Both the position numbers and the translations under genes were made by a program. From Megaustenia siamemsis (lineage: Eukaryota > Mollusca > Gastropoda > Stylommatophora > Ariophantidae): a stretch of DNA of 64,000 nucleotides. Below are positions 48,095 through 59,282 of the stretch, one piece after another. The stretch spans positions 8,809,521-8,873,520 of the forward strand of contig JAVIAB010000102.1 of NCBI GenBank assembly GCA_032433765.1, given 5' to 3'. The notes below the pieces were generated by a model, which saw nothing but the letters and a program-made list of their open reading frames with translations, did no database searches and was not told where the DNA came from. Positions within the stretch are counted from its first letter, which is position 1. Every line of letters begins with the position of its first letter.

Positions 48095-48330
48095 CTTTTT
48101 CCTTTCAGCTCCCTGTGGAGCATAGGTCTTCAACAAACACATTCCAAGCTGTTCTGTTTCTTGCCATTCTTTTAGGATCATTCCATGTCTTTCACATTAT
48201 CTTCTTCTCTGCTTACCGTGTCTTCTCCAAGATTATTTTGGTCTTCCTCTTTGCTTCTTCCCCTGGGGATTTAAAAAAAGGGCCTGTTGCGTAATACTCT
48301 CAGTAGTGTGTCCTATCCAGCGCCATTGTC
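48095..48330 (-). mobile_element. LINE family Q, second fragment
   Basis: Collinear with 47165-47400 ('ctccctgtggagcataggtc') but with several indels. Confidence 0.75.
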
Positions 48331-48364
48331 TTCATTGCATCTCTTTATCCACTTGACCATGCAT

Positions 48365-48650
48365 CCAACAATATCATTTATAATCAAGAAAAGAGGGAGG
48401 TCACATATAGCCCACATGATGAGAAGAAACAACAAGAGGTTTTCAAATGGGAAACAGAAGACAAAAGAAATAGAGGCTAACCTAGAGAAACACTAGAGAG
48501 AACACTGAAGCGAAAGGCAACAACCATGGGCATCGGCTCACTTGTTGAGCTGGAGAGGCTCACTTGTTGAGCTGGAGAGACTCACCAAGAACAGGCACAA
48601 GTGGCGACATACAATGTGGGTACTGGCAAGGCTGGACGCTTAATAAGAAA
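48365..48650 (+). mobile_element. LINE 3' end related to family N
   Basis: Reads IIKKRGRSHIAHMMRRNNKR, then a decayed tail with IGSLVELERLT. The phrase 'ggctcacttgttgagctgga' is tandemly duplicated at 48534-48575. Confidence 0.65.
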
Positions 48651-48699
48651 GATCATCATGTATAAAGATTGGAATTCCCACTGTGTCCATGACATCTTC

Positions 48700-48800
48700 T
48701 TCTTCTGCGATCATGGCTCATTCAGAGTAGGATTCCAGACTTTCTTATGAAGGCAGGTGTCTGTTTAAGTGATTCGGCTGCCTCATATAGTTTCTCTTCC
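48700..48800 (-). repeat. family G fragment
   Basis: Begins 'ctgcgatcatggctcattca', the same end as the 6060 and 56483 copies. Here it is preceded by (CTT)n rather than (CT)n. Confidence 0.6.
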
Positions 48801-48984
48801 AGGGAGGTGGGTGTGGACCACATTGTCCTTCTCAAGTCCACGACTTCAAAGAACAGTAAATAGACTCTGGCAAACCCATAGATATTTCAACCCTTTTAAC
48901 AGATGATAAAATGTGTGCACATTGATGGTTCCAGTCGTTGCTACACACACCTAGTATGTCCTTTCAAATTGTCATTCCTACATG

Positions 48985-49480
48985 TTATCATCATCATCAA
49001 GTACCATGCCCGCTGGTGTTGGCGATCATGTCTCTCCACAACTTTTCGATCTCCACAGTTATTTACTATTTCTGTTGTTGACCTTCTGCCAAGCCATTCT
49101 CTTAAGCTGTCTGGTATCTTTTCTCTTTGCTTCCCTCAATCTCTTCTTCCCTCAATTTTCCCATTTGTTACAATATATTCCAGCTGTTCCCTTCTCATTG
49201 CATGGCTAAAAAATTATGCCTGTTTCTTCCTAATTTTGGAAATTAGCTCTCTTTTTGCTTTGGCCTCTTTCAGAACGTTTTCATTACTCTTCTTAGCTGT
49301 CCATGGGATTCTCAACATTCTTCTGTAAAACCACATTTCTACAGCCTCCAATGATTTTCTTATCTGTTGTCTTATTGTCCATGATTCACATCCGTATGTT
49401 AAGACTGGCTCTACATAACATTTAAGAACTCTTTTTCTTGTTTCTATTGTCAAAAATGGATTGCATAGTATCTTCCTCAT
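48985..49480 (-). mobile_element. LINE family F 3' end
   Basis: The minus-strand frame (105 codons) holds KMRKILCNPFLTIETRKRVL, TYGCESWTIRQQIRK and RRMLRIPWTAKKSNENVLKE. The 3' end is at about 48985. Similar to 12061-12597. Confidence 0.85.
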
Positions 49481-49544
49481 TTTAATTATTATACACCACT
49501 TTAAACCTCTTTTTCTACATATTATACTCATTCAGTAAAAGAAA

Positions 49545-50253
49545 GCAACAAGAAAGGTCTCAGACTGAATAGTAAGAAAACAGAAGTAATGGTTATATCA
49601 AAGAAACAATCATCACCATCATGCAGCATAAAAATAAACGAGACAAATCTGAAACAAGTGCAACGTTTGAAATACTTGGGCACATGACACGACAGTGATA
49701 ACATCAGATGGAAGATGCAACACAGAAATAAAAAACAGAATAGCTCAGGCCAAAATAGCATTTCAGAAAATGAAAAATATCTTATGCAACAGATCTATGT
49801 CAATAGAAATGAGAAAGAGAGTTCATCGGTGCTATATAGGACCAATTCTGACCTATGGAAACGAATCATGGGCAGTAGACAAACAAATGAAAAGACGATT
49901 AGTGGCCACAGAGATGGGATTTCTCAGAAGAATGTTGAAAGTTCCCTGGACAGCTAAAAAGACCAATGAGAAAGTTCTCAAAGAGGCCAACACAAAAAGG
50001 GAGCTCTTAAAAAACATCAGAAAGAAGGAATCAACATTTTTTGGGCACATCATGAGAAGAGGAAAGTTGGAATACTTGGTTACAACTGGCAAAATAAAAG
50101 GAAAGAGAGATCGCGGATGACAACGAGAGAAAATACTGGATAGCTTAGTGTCATGGCATGGAAAACAGTCAACAGCAGAACTGATACGATGCACTGTGGA
50201 TAGAAGATTGTGGAAGGACATGATCGCCAACGCCAACCGGTATGGCACATGAT
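49545..50253 (+). mobile_element. LINE family J, longest copy (C-terminal region)
   Basis: Reads LNSKKTEVMVISKKQ, a post-catalytic RT motif (KTEVM), then QRLKYLG. After a shift it reads RCNTEIKNRIAQAKIAFQKM, LTYGNESWAVDKQMKRRLVA and RRMLKVPWTAKKTNEKVL. The RT catalytic core is upstream of the truncation. The 3' terminus is 'ccggtatggcacatgatgat'. Confidence 0.87.
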
Positions 50254-50540
50254 GATACTCATTCAAATTTGTATCTATTTGTAAGTGTCTATTTCTAATA
50301 TATAATTGTTGAAGCTCTTCTTGTGCATCTCTTTCCCACCACACAGAAGCGGTCTTTCATTGCAATGAAACACATACTTTTCATTTTTATTGAATACAAA
50401 CTGGTATGAAAAATAAAGTGACTTATCAGAGAGAAAAGGAAATGGAAAACAGAAACGTCTATATACCTGTTAACAACAGGTAAGATAAAAAAAAAAGTAA
50501 AGAACCCGTCACGTCAAGTGACGTATAGGGAATATGGTGT

Positions 50541-51141
50541 TCATCATCATCATCGAGTGTCGTCTCCGCAACAAAGGTTGGCTACCATGGAGCGCCATTC
50601 TGCTTACTCTTGTTTTGATGGTGCAGGTTGTCATAGGCTGATTTGTCCATCTTTTGATGTTACTCGTCCATGTTAGTCTTGGTCTGCCTCTGCCTCTTTT
50701 ACCTTGTATTTTCCCCTCCAGGATTACTTTTAGTAGGCTGTTGTGTCTTTTAACATGGCCCAAAAATCGCATTTGTCTTGTTTGAATTGTGCTTAGTAGT
50801 TCTCTTTTCATTTTTAGTTGTTTTAAGACTTCATCGTTTGTTTCCTTTTCCTTCCATCCAATTCTACCTATTCTTCTATATATCCACATTTCAAAGGCTT
50901 CAATTCTCTGTTCTGTTTTCTTGTCTAATGTCCATGTTTCTGCAAAATATAGGAATATTGAGAAGATGTAACATTTTGCTATTCTTAGTTTTAGCCCTGG
51001 TGTTATTTGTTTTGATGTTAGTATGTTCTTCCATCCATCTATTGACCTTTCGAGCCGTAGTCAGCATATAGGGCGTAGACCAAGATACTCCTTCTCTTAT
51101 CTGAATTTTTGTTCTAGCAGTTTATGTTCTTCATGATATAA
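50541..51141 (-). mobile_element. LINE family L 3' end inserted in SINE A
   Basis: The minus strand reads MWIYRRIGRIGWKEKETNDE, LKVILEGKIQGKRGRGRPRL and TWTSNIKRW. It is itself interrupted at 51032-51123. The 126-codon ORF at 50509-50889 is the family L C-terminus. Confidence 0.87.
51032..51123 (-). mobile_element. LINE family N 3' tail (92 bp) inserted in LINE L, 9-bp TSD
   Basis: 'ccatctattgacctttcgag' to 'tttttgttctagcagttt'. Target duplications atgttcttc lie at 51023-51031 and 51124-51132. Confidence 0.87.
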
Positions 51142-51584
51142 AAAATATGTTAGTGACCCTATATTTTACAGACCTTCAGCACATGATTTTTGAGGTAATG
51201 TGGTCGGTATTGCGCCCGTGCTACTTTACTTTCCCAGAAAAAAATCCGGTACCCATTTAAGGCTGGGTGAACCCGGAAGCCGTCGGTTGGGATCGAACCC
51301 TACCTCTTGTCCTTTGCAGTCCAGTTAACTGACCACTGAGCTAAAGTGAGATAAGATAATCATCAACTGCACTCTGAGATAGTGCTGCAGTGCAACTGGC
51401 TGTGGAGTTTAGTGGAACGGTAGCAGGACTCAACCTTGACTGGAGACAGAATGTATGAACTGTTTGTTTTCGACTTCAATTTGCCACTAGTTGGACTGCA
51501 GTCGGATTGAATGTCCTACCGAAGTGAAGGCCTGACTTCATTTGTTGGAACAGCAAATATTGGTGTGGCATGCTCACAGGCTGG

Positions 51585-52836
51585 GTTTAGAAAAGGGAGA
51601 AGCTGTCTTGACCACATTTTCACTCTACGACTTATATTGGAGGAACACATTGAAAAGCAAAAACCTTTTGTACTTAACTTCATCGACTTCAAAAAAGCAT
51701 TTGATAGTATTCATAGAGATTCTTTGTGGAAAATTCTGAAGCAATATGGCTTACCATCAAAAATCATAAATATTATCAAAGACATGTATGATGGTTACAC
51801 ATGTGCAGTTCGAACAGAGGAAGGACTGAGCGAATGTTTCCCAATAGAAACTGGGGTTAAACAAGGATGTATTTTATCGCCCTTGTTATTTGGAATTGTT
51901 ATGGACTTCATAATGAAGAAATGCTGCACTGGTAATAAAGGCATCGAATGGATACAAGGAGACCATTTGGAGGACCTGGACTTTGCTGATGACATAGTTC
52001 TCATCAGCAATCAGATAAAAACGATGCAGGAAAACACAAATGAACTATCATCAATAGCCAGCAAAATTGGGCTTGAGGTCAATCATGAAAAGACTAAAGT
52101 CATGAAAAGTTTAATTCCAACAAGTGACAAAATATACATGGAAAACAAACCAGTAGAAGAGATCGATCACTTCATCTATCTTGGAAGTCACATTGATCGA
52201 GAAGGGGATACGAGCAAAGAAATTAGAATCAGACTGGCTAAAGCAGCAATGTCTTTCAGAAGCCTTGAAAAGTTGTGGAAATCAAAACTCATTAGCACAA
52301 ACACAAAACTTAGGCTATTCAAATCAAATGTACTATCAACCCTTACGTATGCGTGTGAAAGCTGGAAAACAACAAGAGATATAGAAACAAAGTTGAACGC
52401 ATTCGAAAATAAATGTCTAAGGAAAATACTTGGTATAGAATGGAACGAATTCAAAACAAACGAGGAAATTAGAGAAATCGCCAATCAACCACTAATATCT
52501 TCAGTAATAAAGAAAAGACGATGGTCATACGTTGGACATGTGATGAGAAGAGATAATAATCGAATAGCAAAGCAAGCCCTCATATGGGAAACAACAGGTA
52601 AAAAAAAAGAGGAAGACCCAGGGAGACACTGAGAAGAACATTGATGAGAGAGGCAAGAGCAGCAGGAATCGGCTCCCTCAATGAGATAGAACTGCTTGCA
52701 CAGAACAGAGACAGATGGCGAGATTTGATAAAATATCTTTAAAAGAAAACTGCTAGAACAAAAATTCATATAGGAGAAGGTGTATCTTGGTCTACGCCCT
52801 ATGGGCCGGTTACGGCTCGAAAGGTCAATAGATAGA
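51585..52836 (+). mobile_element. LINE family N, best RT-bearing copy
   Basis: A reverse transcriptase frame of about 350 codons. It runs QAGFRKGRSCLDHIFTLRLI, NFIDFKKAFDSIHRDSLWKI (motif A, FIDFKKAFD), VKQGCILSPLLFGIVMDFIM (motif B), LEDLDFADDIVLISNQIKTM (FADD catalytic box), INHEKTKVM-like, FIYLGSHIDREGDTSKEIRI, then the thumb and C-terminus. All core acids are intact. One base lost in the run 'ggtaaaaaaaaagagg' (about 52600) ends the frame at EEDPGRH instead of the expected KRGRPRETLRR. The endonuclease domain is absent, so the copy is 5'-truncated and cannot move by itself. The tail is 'cggctcgaaaggtcaataga'. An upstream ATG at 51511 lies in unrelated sequence. Confidence 0.9.
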
Positions 52837-52839
52837 TGC

Positions 52840-53135
52840 TCACTAATCTTAAGTCCATGGATTTGTTGCGACCGCATTGAGATATGCTTCCTGTGACGGC
52901 CGTTACAGCACCCCAAATGTGTCCATTATGAGCTATAAGCCATTTATACAAAGCTCAGCACGTTCAATATTACAGTTTTGTGTGCATCGAATAGCACGCA
53001 TTTTCACAGAACAAAAATGTTCTATACAACAGTACAAATGATCACAATGAACATGTTGATGGTTGTTGGAATGGGGGCTGAGCGGATATGGGGGTACCCC
53101 ACCTGCAGTGAAGCCATTCTGTTCTAAAGACAAAG
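52840..53135. other. unassigned sequence with (GGTT)n at its end
   Basis: No family match. A (GGTT)n run lies at about 53143-53170. Confidence 0.5.
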
Positions 53136-53164
53136 TTGGTGGTGGTTGGTTGGTTGGTTGGTTG

Positions 53165-53560
53165 GTTGGTTGCGTTCGCCCAATGACTAAAGTATTCTAG
53201 AGTATCGTGGTAGACTAGAATATTCCTCTTCATCATCCGCCCTTACAAGGACGTAGTGGACGAGTCTGCGTTGTGTTGTGGTTTGCAGTATAACAGTTAT
53301 ATTTGCGCCTTTCGGCCCAACACATCCGACTTCAGCACGACATTTTTGAGTACCGGGTTGTCTTCCCTCTTTGATCCCTGCACACTTGACCAGACTAGAC
53401 AGGTTAGTCTGTTACTGGAGGCACCACAGAGAGGTGGAGCAGGGTCTGGATGGTTTTGATTCACCGATCCTGGCGCAATCCATCAGCTGTGGATCGCTGA
53501 CAACTTCCAGCTCTGGTGCTGTGAGGCGCGCCTTCGCCTCCAGACAAAGCCAATCATTAG
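53165..53560 (+). repeat. dispersed repeat family D, fullest copy
   Basis: Runs from 'gttgcgttcgcccaatgact' to 'gaggcgcgccttcgcctcca'. The best reference for the family. Confidence 0.75.
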
Positions 53561-53564
53561 CTTG

Positions 53565-54180
53565 TTCCCATTGAGCTGTACAAAGTATCAAAGGCAGTAA
53601 CTATTACTGTCAATATGAGACATTGCTAGTTCTTGCATGTTTTATTTATTATTATAACCAAGGGCTAATAATTCTCTAATGTTGGTTCTGCTTAATAAAT
53701 CCTTGACACTTTTCTCCCACTTTTTTGTCATCTCCTGTGTTTAAAGAGGAAATATATTTTAGCTAATTTTGAGTACATGTCTACTGTGAGTCCATCTTCT
53801 CATTCTGTTAAAAGCATGCATCTTTATTTTGTCCCTTCACAAATAATTTCATTTCTTTTTAAACTTTTATTTTTATATTTAGCAGTCTTTCTAAGTATTT
53901 CTTTTTTAGGGAACTAGTTTCTTTTTTGTGCATGTGCAGTGGACTTCCAGCCCCTGCAACTACATGATAGTACTTGTTCTACATGCAAATTATAGAGCTC
54001 GAGTTTAGAATGTGAGATGAGATACTTGGGGGAAAATAGACTGTTATTGTCATCAGAAGTGGCAGTAATAAATGATGATAAAAGAAAGATAGATGGAGCC
54101 ACACCCATTAAAATTTGTTCACTAGTTGTAACAATAATTTTGTAATGGAAATGAGTAAACCAGGAAAGAAGACATACTCA
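53565..54180. other. no recognised feature
   Basis: AT-rich intergenic sequence. Confidence 0.5.
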
Positions 54181-54189
54181 CAACTATCT

Positions 54190-54830
54190 ATCTATTGTCC
54201 TTTCAAGCTGAAGATGGCCTATTAGGCAGAGATTCTAGACCACAATTGTATTTCGATACTCTGAAACTTTCTCAAGTTCCATATTTTTGCTTTCCTTCAC
54301 TATAATGTAGAACATTTCTCATTTTCACTCTTAGCGATTAAGACTGTATCATCAGCATACCGTAGATTATTTATATTATGACCTACGATTGTTATTTCAG
54401 GCATGCCCCTTATGGATCTTAAAATAATCTCACTATAAATATTAAACAAATCTGGTGACAGCACACAACCTTGTCTAACACCCTGTTTTATTTGTTGAAA
54501 AATTCCCAATTGGTTTCCAGTTCTTATGGCTGCTGTTTGTTGCCAGTACATGTTCTTTATTATTCTTTGATCTTTGCTGTCTACATTTATGCTTTCTAAA
54601 ATTTTGATTATTTCTTGGTGTTTTACTTTGTCAAATGCTTTGGTGTAATCTATTAAACATAGGTATAGATCTGTTTTCACCTCTATGGCTCTTTCTACTA
54701 AAGATCTTATGATGTATATGATATTGCTCTTTCCTTTACCTCCAACAAAACCACACATTCCATGATGTACCAAGTAATTTCCTGAAGCACTTGTCTTCAT
54801 ACCCATGTAGTCTAAGGATAACACACGTTG
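54190..54830 (-). mobile_element. LINE family R with RT core
   Basis: The minus-strand frame of 174 codons has [40 protein letters not shown] (motif A), [20 protein letters not shown] (motif B) and [15 protein letters not shown] (YADD catalytic box). Core acids are intact. It lacks the endonuclease and most of the C-terminus. The right end of the frame stops cleanly near 54824. The 3' side carries a short tail like that of families N and M ('attgtcctttcaagctgaag'). Confidence 0.85.
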
Positions 54831-54834
54831 TGTC

Positions 54835-55580
54835 TCATTAAAACAAATATGCGGGAGCCAAATGTTTTATCTAAAGGATAATCCCTGTTTTTTAAGTTCT
54901 TTGTTTCAAATTAGTGATATTATATAATATATCTGACAGTTTTCATTTCAGTGGTTTAATTAATTGATAAACTATGTCCAAGTGTATGAATCTACTCACA
55001 CGGTAAAGTCCTAGTTTAGGCATATAAATTATTTTTTGGAAGAGTAACATTTCCTTGAGTAACATTGTAGCACTGCGCTTCTTTATTCTGTGGTTCTCTT
55101 ATTACTCGTAATCGTAATACTTCTCTAACTCTAATTAAATACTCAAATACTAATACAGTAGTAGAGAAAGACTAAGAGAAACAATGGGGGGGGGGTCGGG
55201 GGTAAAGTAACAAAGTTCTAATTCTTCTTCCTTAAACCTGCTAACTTTAGCATAATTTTTAGTTTTTGAAAACCACGATTATTTATTCCTGTTGTGTTGC
55301 AACGCCAATTAATAATAATTATAATGGAGATCGCTCGATTCTCTGTAATAATAATAATGTATAATGTTTGTCCTTAAACTTAAACTCGCATCCATCATTC
55401 CTGTCCATGCTATGTACGTTTTTTTCAATCAATCAGTTTTAACAGTTGTATGAATGTCCATATGCCATGATAAATGATGATACGCGTACCATGAGTTCAG
55501 TGAGTACGACGACGGCGATACAATCAATAATAACAACTCAAACTGCATAACAATACAATTAAAATAAACAATAATAGAAG
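54835..55580. other. unassigned intergenic sequence
   Basis: Contains a G-rich patch (gggggggg at about 55185). No ORF or repeat family. Confidence 0.5.
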
Positions 55581-55591
55581 AATACATAATT

Positions 55592-56011
55592 GGTAATTTC
55601 CTAGTTTGATCAGATATATTATTTCAGTTTGGAAGAGTGATGTCCCCTAAAATATGTCTGCCAAAATACAGTGGTTCTACGCATTCTTGGCGTTGGGGTC
55701 ATTACGTACGCTGGCATGTGTCACTCACACTGGCGTTTGGGTCAGCGTGGCGTTCGGGTCAGCGTCTGCGTCCAATCGAGATGTTAATTAATAAGTCACG
55801 CGTTATAATATATTTATAAATATTTAACACTAAAGCTAAACCTAACCCCTGGACCCAACGCCCAATCAACAGATACTCCGAAATGATTACATGCCAGCGT
55901 AATGACCCCAACGCCAAGAATGCGTAGAACCACTGTATTTTGGCAGACATATTTTAGGGGACATCACTCTTCCAACTGAAATAATATATCTGATCAAAGT
56001 AGGAAATTACC
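55592..56011. mobile_element. MITE / foldback element, 420 bp, 8-bp TSD
   Basis: Terminal inverted repeats of about 125-130 bp start 'ggtaatttcctagtttgatc' at 55592. Their near-perfect inverse ends at 56011. They differ by one substitution, one T and a tacg duplication. Perfect target duplications acataatt lie at 55584-55591 and 56012-56019. The 160-bp centre has no coding capacity. The 8-bp duplication suits hAT, P or Merlin-type transposases supplied in trans. Confidence 0.93.
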
Positions 56012-56019
56012 ACATAATT

Positions 56020-56424
56020 ATATAATTAAATACCGTATAAGTATACAGTAAATACAGTATACGCTACTTGTCAAGTCTTGTGTTACTAGTCTTTTATCTT
56101 TGTTTACTTTTAACTTTTCTACTAGTCTGTGGTGTGAAAGTAGACATGACATATGATATATAATATCACATCGTTGTCGGAGGTAATTTGTAGGTTTGTG
56201 TAAATGACAATTTGCATGATATAGTGTCGATATTATGACTGCGAAATAAAGAATTGTTTATTTGGAGAGAAGGGAAAAAACACAATAATTGTCAAATATT
56301 GACAAACAAACCTTTCCTGTTGTTATTGTTTCCGTGGCGGGAAATTTAGGGACTTTCCAAAGTGGAGCTAACTCTAATCTATTGAAGATCTAAGCCTAGT
56401 ATTACCTCCCATTTACATTGAGCG

Positions 56425-56425
<1 letters not shown>
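56020..56425. other. no recognised feature
   Basis: AT-rich unique sequence. Confidence 0.5.
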
Positions 56426-56485
<60 letters not shown>

Positions 56486-56668
56486 GATCAGGACTCAATC
56501 AGAGTAGGACTCCAGACTCTCACACGAAGACAGCTGTCTGTTTAATCCTGTTAGATCCACTCTGCTTGAATACCTGTTAAAACGTTGCACTGTGTTCTGC
56601 GCCAGTGGCCCAGTGCATCCGATTTCAGCCAGCATTTTGTTCAGGTTTGCTTTCCTTAGCCTTAGGGG
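56426..56668 (-). repeat. family G with (CT)n border
   Basis: About 27 CT units (56429-56482), then 'gcgatcaggactcaatcaga' and the G body to 'ggtttgctttccttagcctt'. Collinear with 6060-6275 apart from a 60-bp deletion. Confidence 0.75.
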
Positions 56669-56671
56669 AAT

Positions 56672-56940
56672 AGCCCCTGCCATAGAATATATAAGGAAAT
56701 AACAGATAAAATGGTTTGGCCATGTGACAAGGCAGAAAGAACAAAACACAACACAGCGAGCTTTCAACAAACGTTGTGAGAACATCAGATCCAAGGGTCG
56801 ACCACGAAAAAGATGGATTGATGGAATATTAGAAGCACTAGGAAACATAACAGCAGCAGAGGCGAACAGAAGAGCAAAAGACCGCAAATTATATCTCCCC
56901 TCGGCGCTGAAAGGCAAATGAGGAAGGAAGAAGAAGAAAT
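56672..56940 (+). mobile_element. LINE C-terminal fragment
   Basis: Plus strand reads IKWFGHVTRQKEQNTTQRAF, SKGRPRKRWIDGILEALGNI and NRRAKDRKLYLPSALKGK before a stop. It is a LINE 3' end related to 238-465, with a 3' (GAA)n tail. Confidence 0.82.
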
Positions 56941-56944
56941 AGAT

Positions 56945-57090
56945 TAAATATTTGGACTTTTGTATATAAAATATTTGGACTTTTGTAGATAAAATATTTG
57001 GACTTTTGTATGTAAAATATTTGGAATTTTGTAGATAAAATATTTGGACTTTTGTAGATAAAATATTTGGACTTTTGTAGATAAAATATA
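56945..57090. repeat. 26-bp minisatellite, ~6 copies
   Basis: The unit is aaatatttggacttttgtag followed by ataa, with small variants. Confidence 0.9.
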
Positions 57091-57231
57091 TGAGTTTTTC
57101 TTAAAATAGTTTTAAAGCGCAGACACGGACTGGTAGCGCGGTGGTTAGTGATCTGTTCCAGGAAGGAGAAGAGATTGAGTTAATTTCCTTGGCCAACTGG
57201 TATCCAAGTTCACCAATCTTTATTTTCTACT

Positions 57232-57760
57232 ACTGACATTCGTTTGTCATATGATTGTCCAAAGATTGTAAAATGATTGTTCTGTGATTTATTTTCTAAT
57301 ATTGGCATTTGTTTGTCATTTTATTGTACAAAGATTGTAAAATGATTGTTTTGTGATTTATTGTATATCACTGGCATTTGTTTGTCATATGATTGTCCTT
57401 AAATTAATATGATTGCTCTTTGATTGTTGTCGGCATTCGTATAACATTTGAATGTTATTGGCATTCGTTTTGATTTTCCAAAGATTGTAACATGATTGTA
57501 GTGTGATTTTGTTTCCATTATTGACATTCGCTTTTCATATGATTGTCAAAAGGTTGCAATATGATTGTTGTTTAATTTATTTTCTACTAATGGCATTCGT
57601 TTGGCATTTGATTGTCCAAAAATTGGGTTACAATTAATCTGTGATATGATTATTCTGTGATTTATTTCAATCATTTATATACGTCTTTTATAAGACTATA
57701 ATATCATTGTCCCGCTTTTTACTTTTATTGACATATGTCTGTTATATAATTGTTCTATGA
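57232..57760. repeat. degenerate ~85-95-bp AT-rich tandem array, first block
   Basis: Recurring phrases 'catttgtttgtcatatgatt', 'gtccaaagattgtaaaatga' and 'ttgttctgtgatttattttc'. The same array continues at 58405-58757 and 59085-59165 between inserted elements. Confidence 0.82.
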
Positions 57761-57776
57761 TTATATATATATATAT

Positions 57777-57870
57777 CTCTCTCTGCGATCAAGTCTCAAT
57801 CATAGTAGGATTCCAGACTCTCTTATGAAGTCAGCTGTCAGTTTAAGTGATTCAATTGCCCCATCTATGA
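57777..57870 (-). repeat. family G fragment
   Basis: 'ctctctctgcgatcaagtct' then 'ggattccagactctcttatg'. Inserted in the tandem array. Confidence 0.65.
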
Positions 57871-57881
57871 TTATTTGCTTG

Positions 57882-58205
57882 CTTGCGTTCGCCCGATGAC
57901 TAAAGTATTCTAGAGTATTCTGGTAGACTAGAATATTCCTCTTCATCATTCGCCCTTAAAAGGACGTTAAGTGGGCGTGTCTGCGTTGTGTTGTGGTTTG
58001 CAGTATAACTGTTATATTTACGCCTTTCGGCCCAACGCATCCGACTTCAGCACGACATTTTGAGTACCGGGTTGTCTTCCCTCTTCGATCCCTACTCTCT
58101 TGGCCAGACTAGACAGGTTAGTCTGTTACTGGAGGCACCACGGAGATGTGGAACAGGGTCTGGATGGTTCTGGTTCACCGATCCTGGCGCAAGCCATCAG
58201 CTGTA
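57882..58205 (+). repeat. family D, inserted in the tandem array
   Basis: Collinear with 53165-53490. It ends at 'gcaagccatcagctgta', where the SINE begins. Confidence 0.75.
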
Positions 58206-58390
58206 AAAAAAAAAAAAAGTAAAGTACCCCGTCACGCCAAGTGGCGTATACGGAAATATGTTGTTAGTGACCCTATATTTTACAGACTTTCAGCACATGA
58301 TTTTTGGGGTAATGTGGTCGGTATTACGCCCGTGCTGCTTTACTTTCCAGAAAAAAAAATCCGGTACCCATTTAAGGCTGGGTGAACCCT
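58206..58390 (-). mobile_element. SINE family A, headless, ~14-bp TSD with one mismatch
   Basis: Body and tail from a poly-A/T start to 'aaggctgggtgaaccc'. The tRNA head is missing. Flanks are agccatcagctgta (58192-58205) and agccataagctgta (58391-58404). Confidence 0.87.
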
Positions 58391-58404
58391 AGCCATAAGC
58401 TGTA

Positions 58405-58757
58405 GCTATGATTATATTATGATTGCTCTGTTATTTTTTCTCTATTACTGTCACGGATATGTCATAGATTATCCTATGATTGTTACATGATTGTTTTATG
58501 AATGTTTACCTATTATTGACAGACGTCAGTCATTTTGTTGTCTATGACCTTACTTTTATTTCATACGATTAATCTATGGCTCGTATGCTTCTTCTGTGAA
58601 TGCCACACTTGTTTTAAGATTTTCTTCTATTATTTACATACGTCTTTCACAAGATTGTCCGATGATTGTAATATGATTGCTGTGAGGCACGATCCCATGC
58701 ATTTTCTGTGGATGTCCCGTGATTTTTACGTTATTGTAATGTAATTGTCCTATGGTT
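58405..58757. repeat. AT-rich tandem array, second block
   Basis: Phrases 'tgattgcytgttatttttct', 'gtcatttagattrtcctatgatt' and similar (degenerate). Clearly related to 57232-57760 but more diverged. Confidence 0.65.
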
Positions 58758-59083
58758 GTAAGAAGAATGTTGAGAATACCATGGACAGCTAAGAAGAGTA
58801 ATGAAAACGTTCTGAAAGAGGCCAAAGCAAAAAGAGAGCTAATTTCCAATATTAGGAAGAAACAATCATCATTTTTTGATCATGCAATGAGACGGAAACT
58901 GCTAGAATATATTGTGACAGCTGGAAACATTGAGGGACGAAGAGATAGAGGGAAGCAAAGAGAAAAAATACCAGACAGCATAAGAGAATGGCTTAGCAGG
59001 TCAACAACAGAAATGATAAATAGCTGTCGAGATTCGAAAGTTGTGGAGACATAATCACCTACACCGTGATGGTGATGATGATG
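58758..59083 (+). mobile_element. LINE family F 3' end
   Basis: Open for 100 codons: MLRIPWTAKKSNENVLKEAK, then IRKKQSSFFDHAMRR and DRGKQREKIPDSIREWLSRS. 3' end 'gatggtgatgatgatgatga'. Inserted in the array. Confidence 0.83.
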
Positions 59084-59169
59084 ATGATTGTAATGATTGT
59101 TCTGTGATTTTTCTTTTACTGACATGCAACTGTCACATAATTGTCCCTTAACAGAATGTTTACAATCCT

Positions 59170-59170
59170 G

Positions 59171-59222
<52 letters not shown>
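59170..59222. repeat. (TA)n microsatellite
   Basis: About 26 TA units. Confidence 0.95.
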
Positions 59223-59226
<4 letters not shown>

Positions 59227-59282
59227 CCCATCAATTATTTTAGAATGTAATTTTACCGTTGGAAATATTTGCTACATTTTCT

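Larger units (their letters stand above)
50493..51347 (-). mobile_element. SINE family A, split by LINE L
   Basis: The SINE 3' end is at 50493-50540 ('cacgtcaagtgacgtatagg') and the remainder at 51142-51347, ending with the B box ('ttgggatcgaaccctacctc' on plus) and part of the A box. The two parts join in the consensus at 'atatggtgtt/agtgaccc'. Confidence 0.85.

Noticed and set aside
49853..50344. 163-codon minus-strand ORF
   Set aside because: It is the antisense of the LINE J coding region.
51511..51584. Upstream ATG as the true start of the 373-codon RT ORF
   Set aside because: The first ~25 codons lie in unrelated sequence before the LINE homology begins; the element is simply 5'-truncated.
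53256..53574. ORFs of 67 codons in family D
   Set aside because: Frames are not conserved among the D copies.
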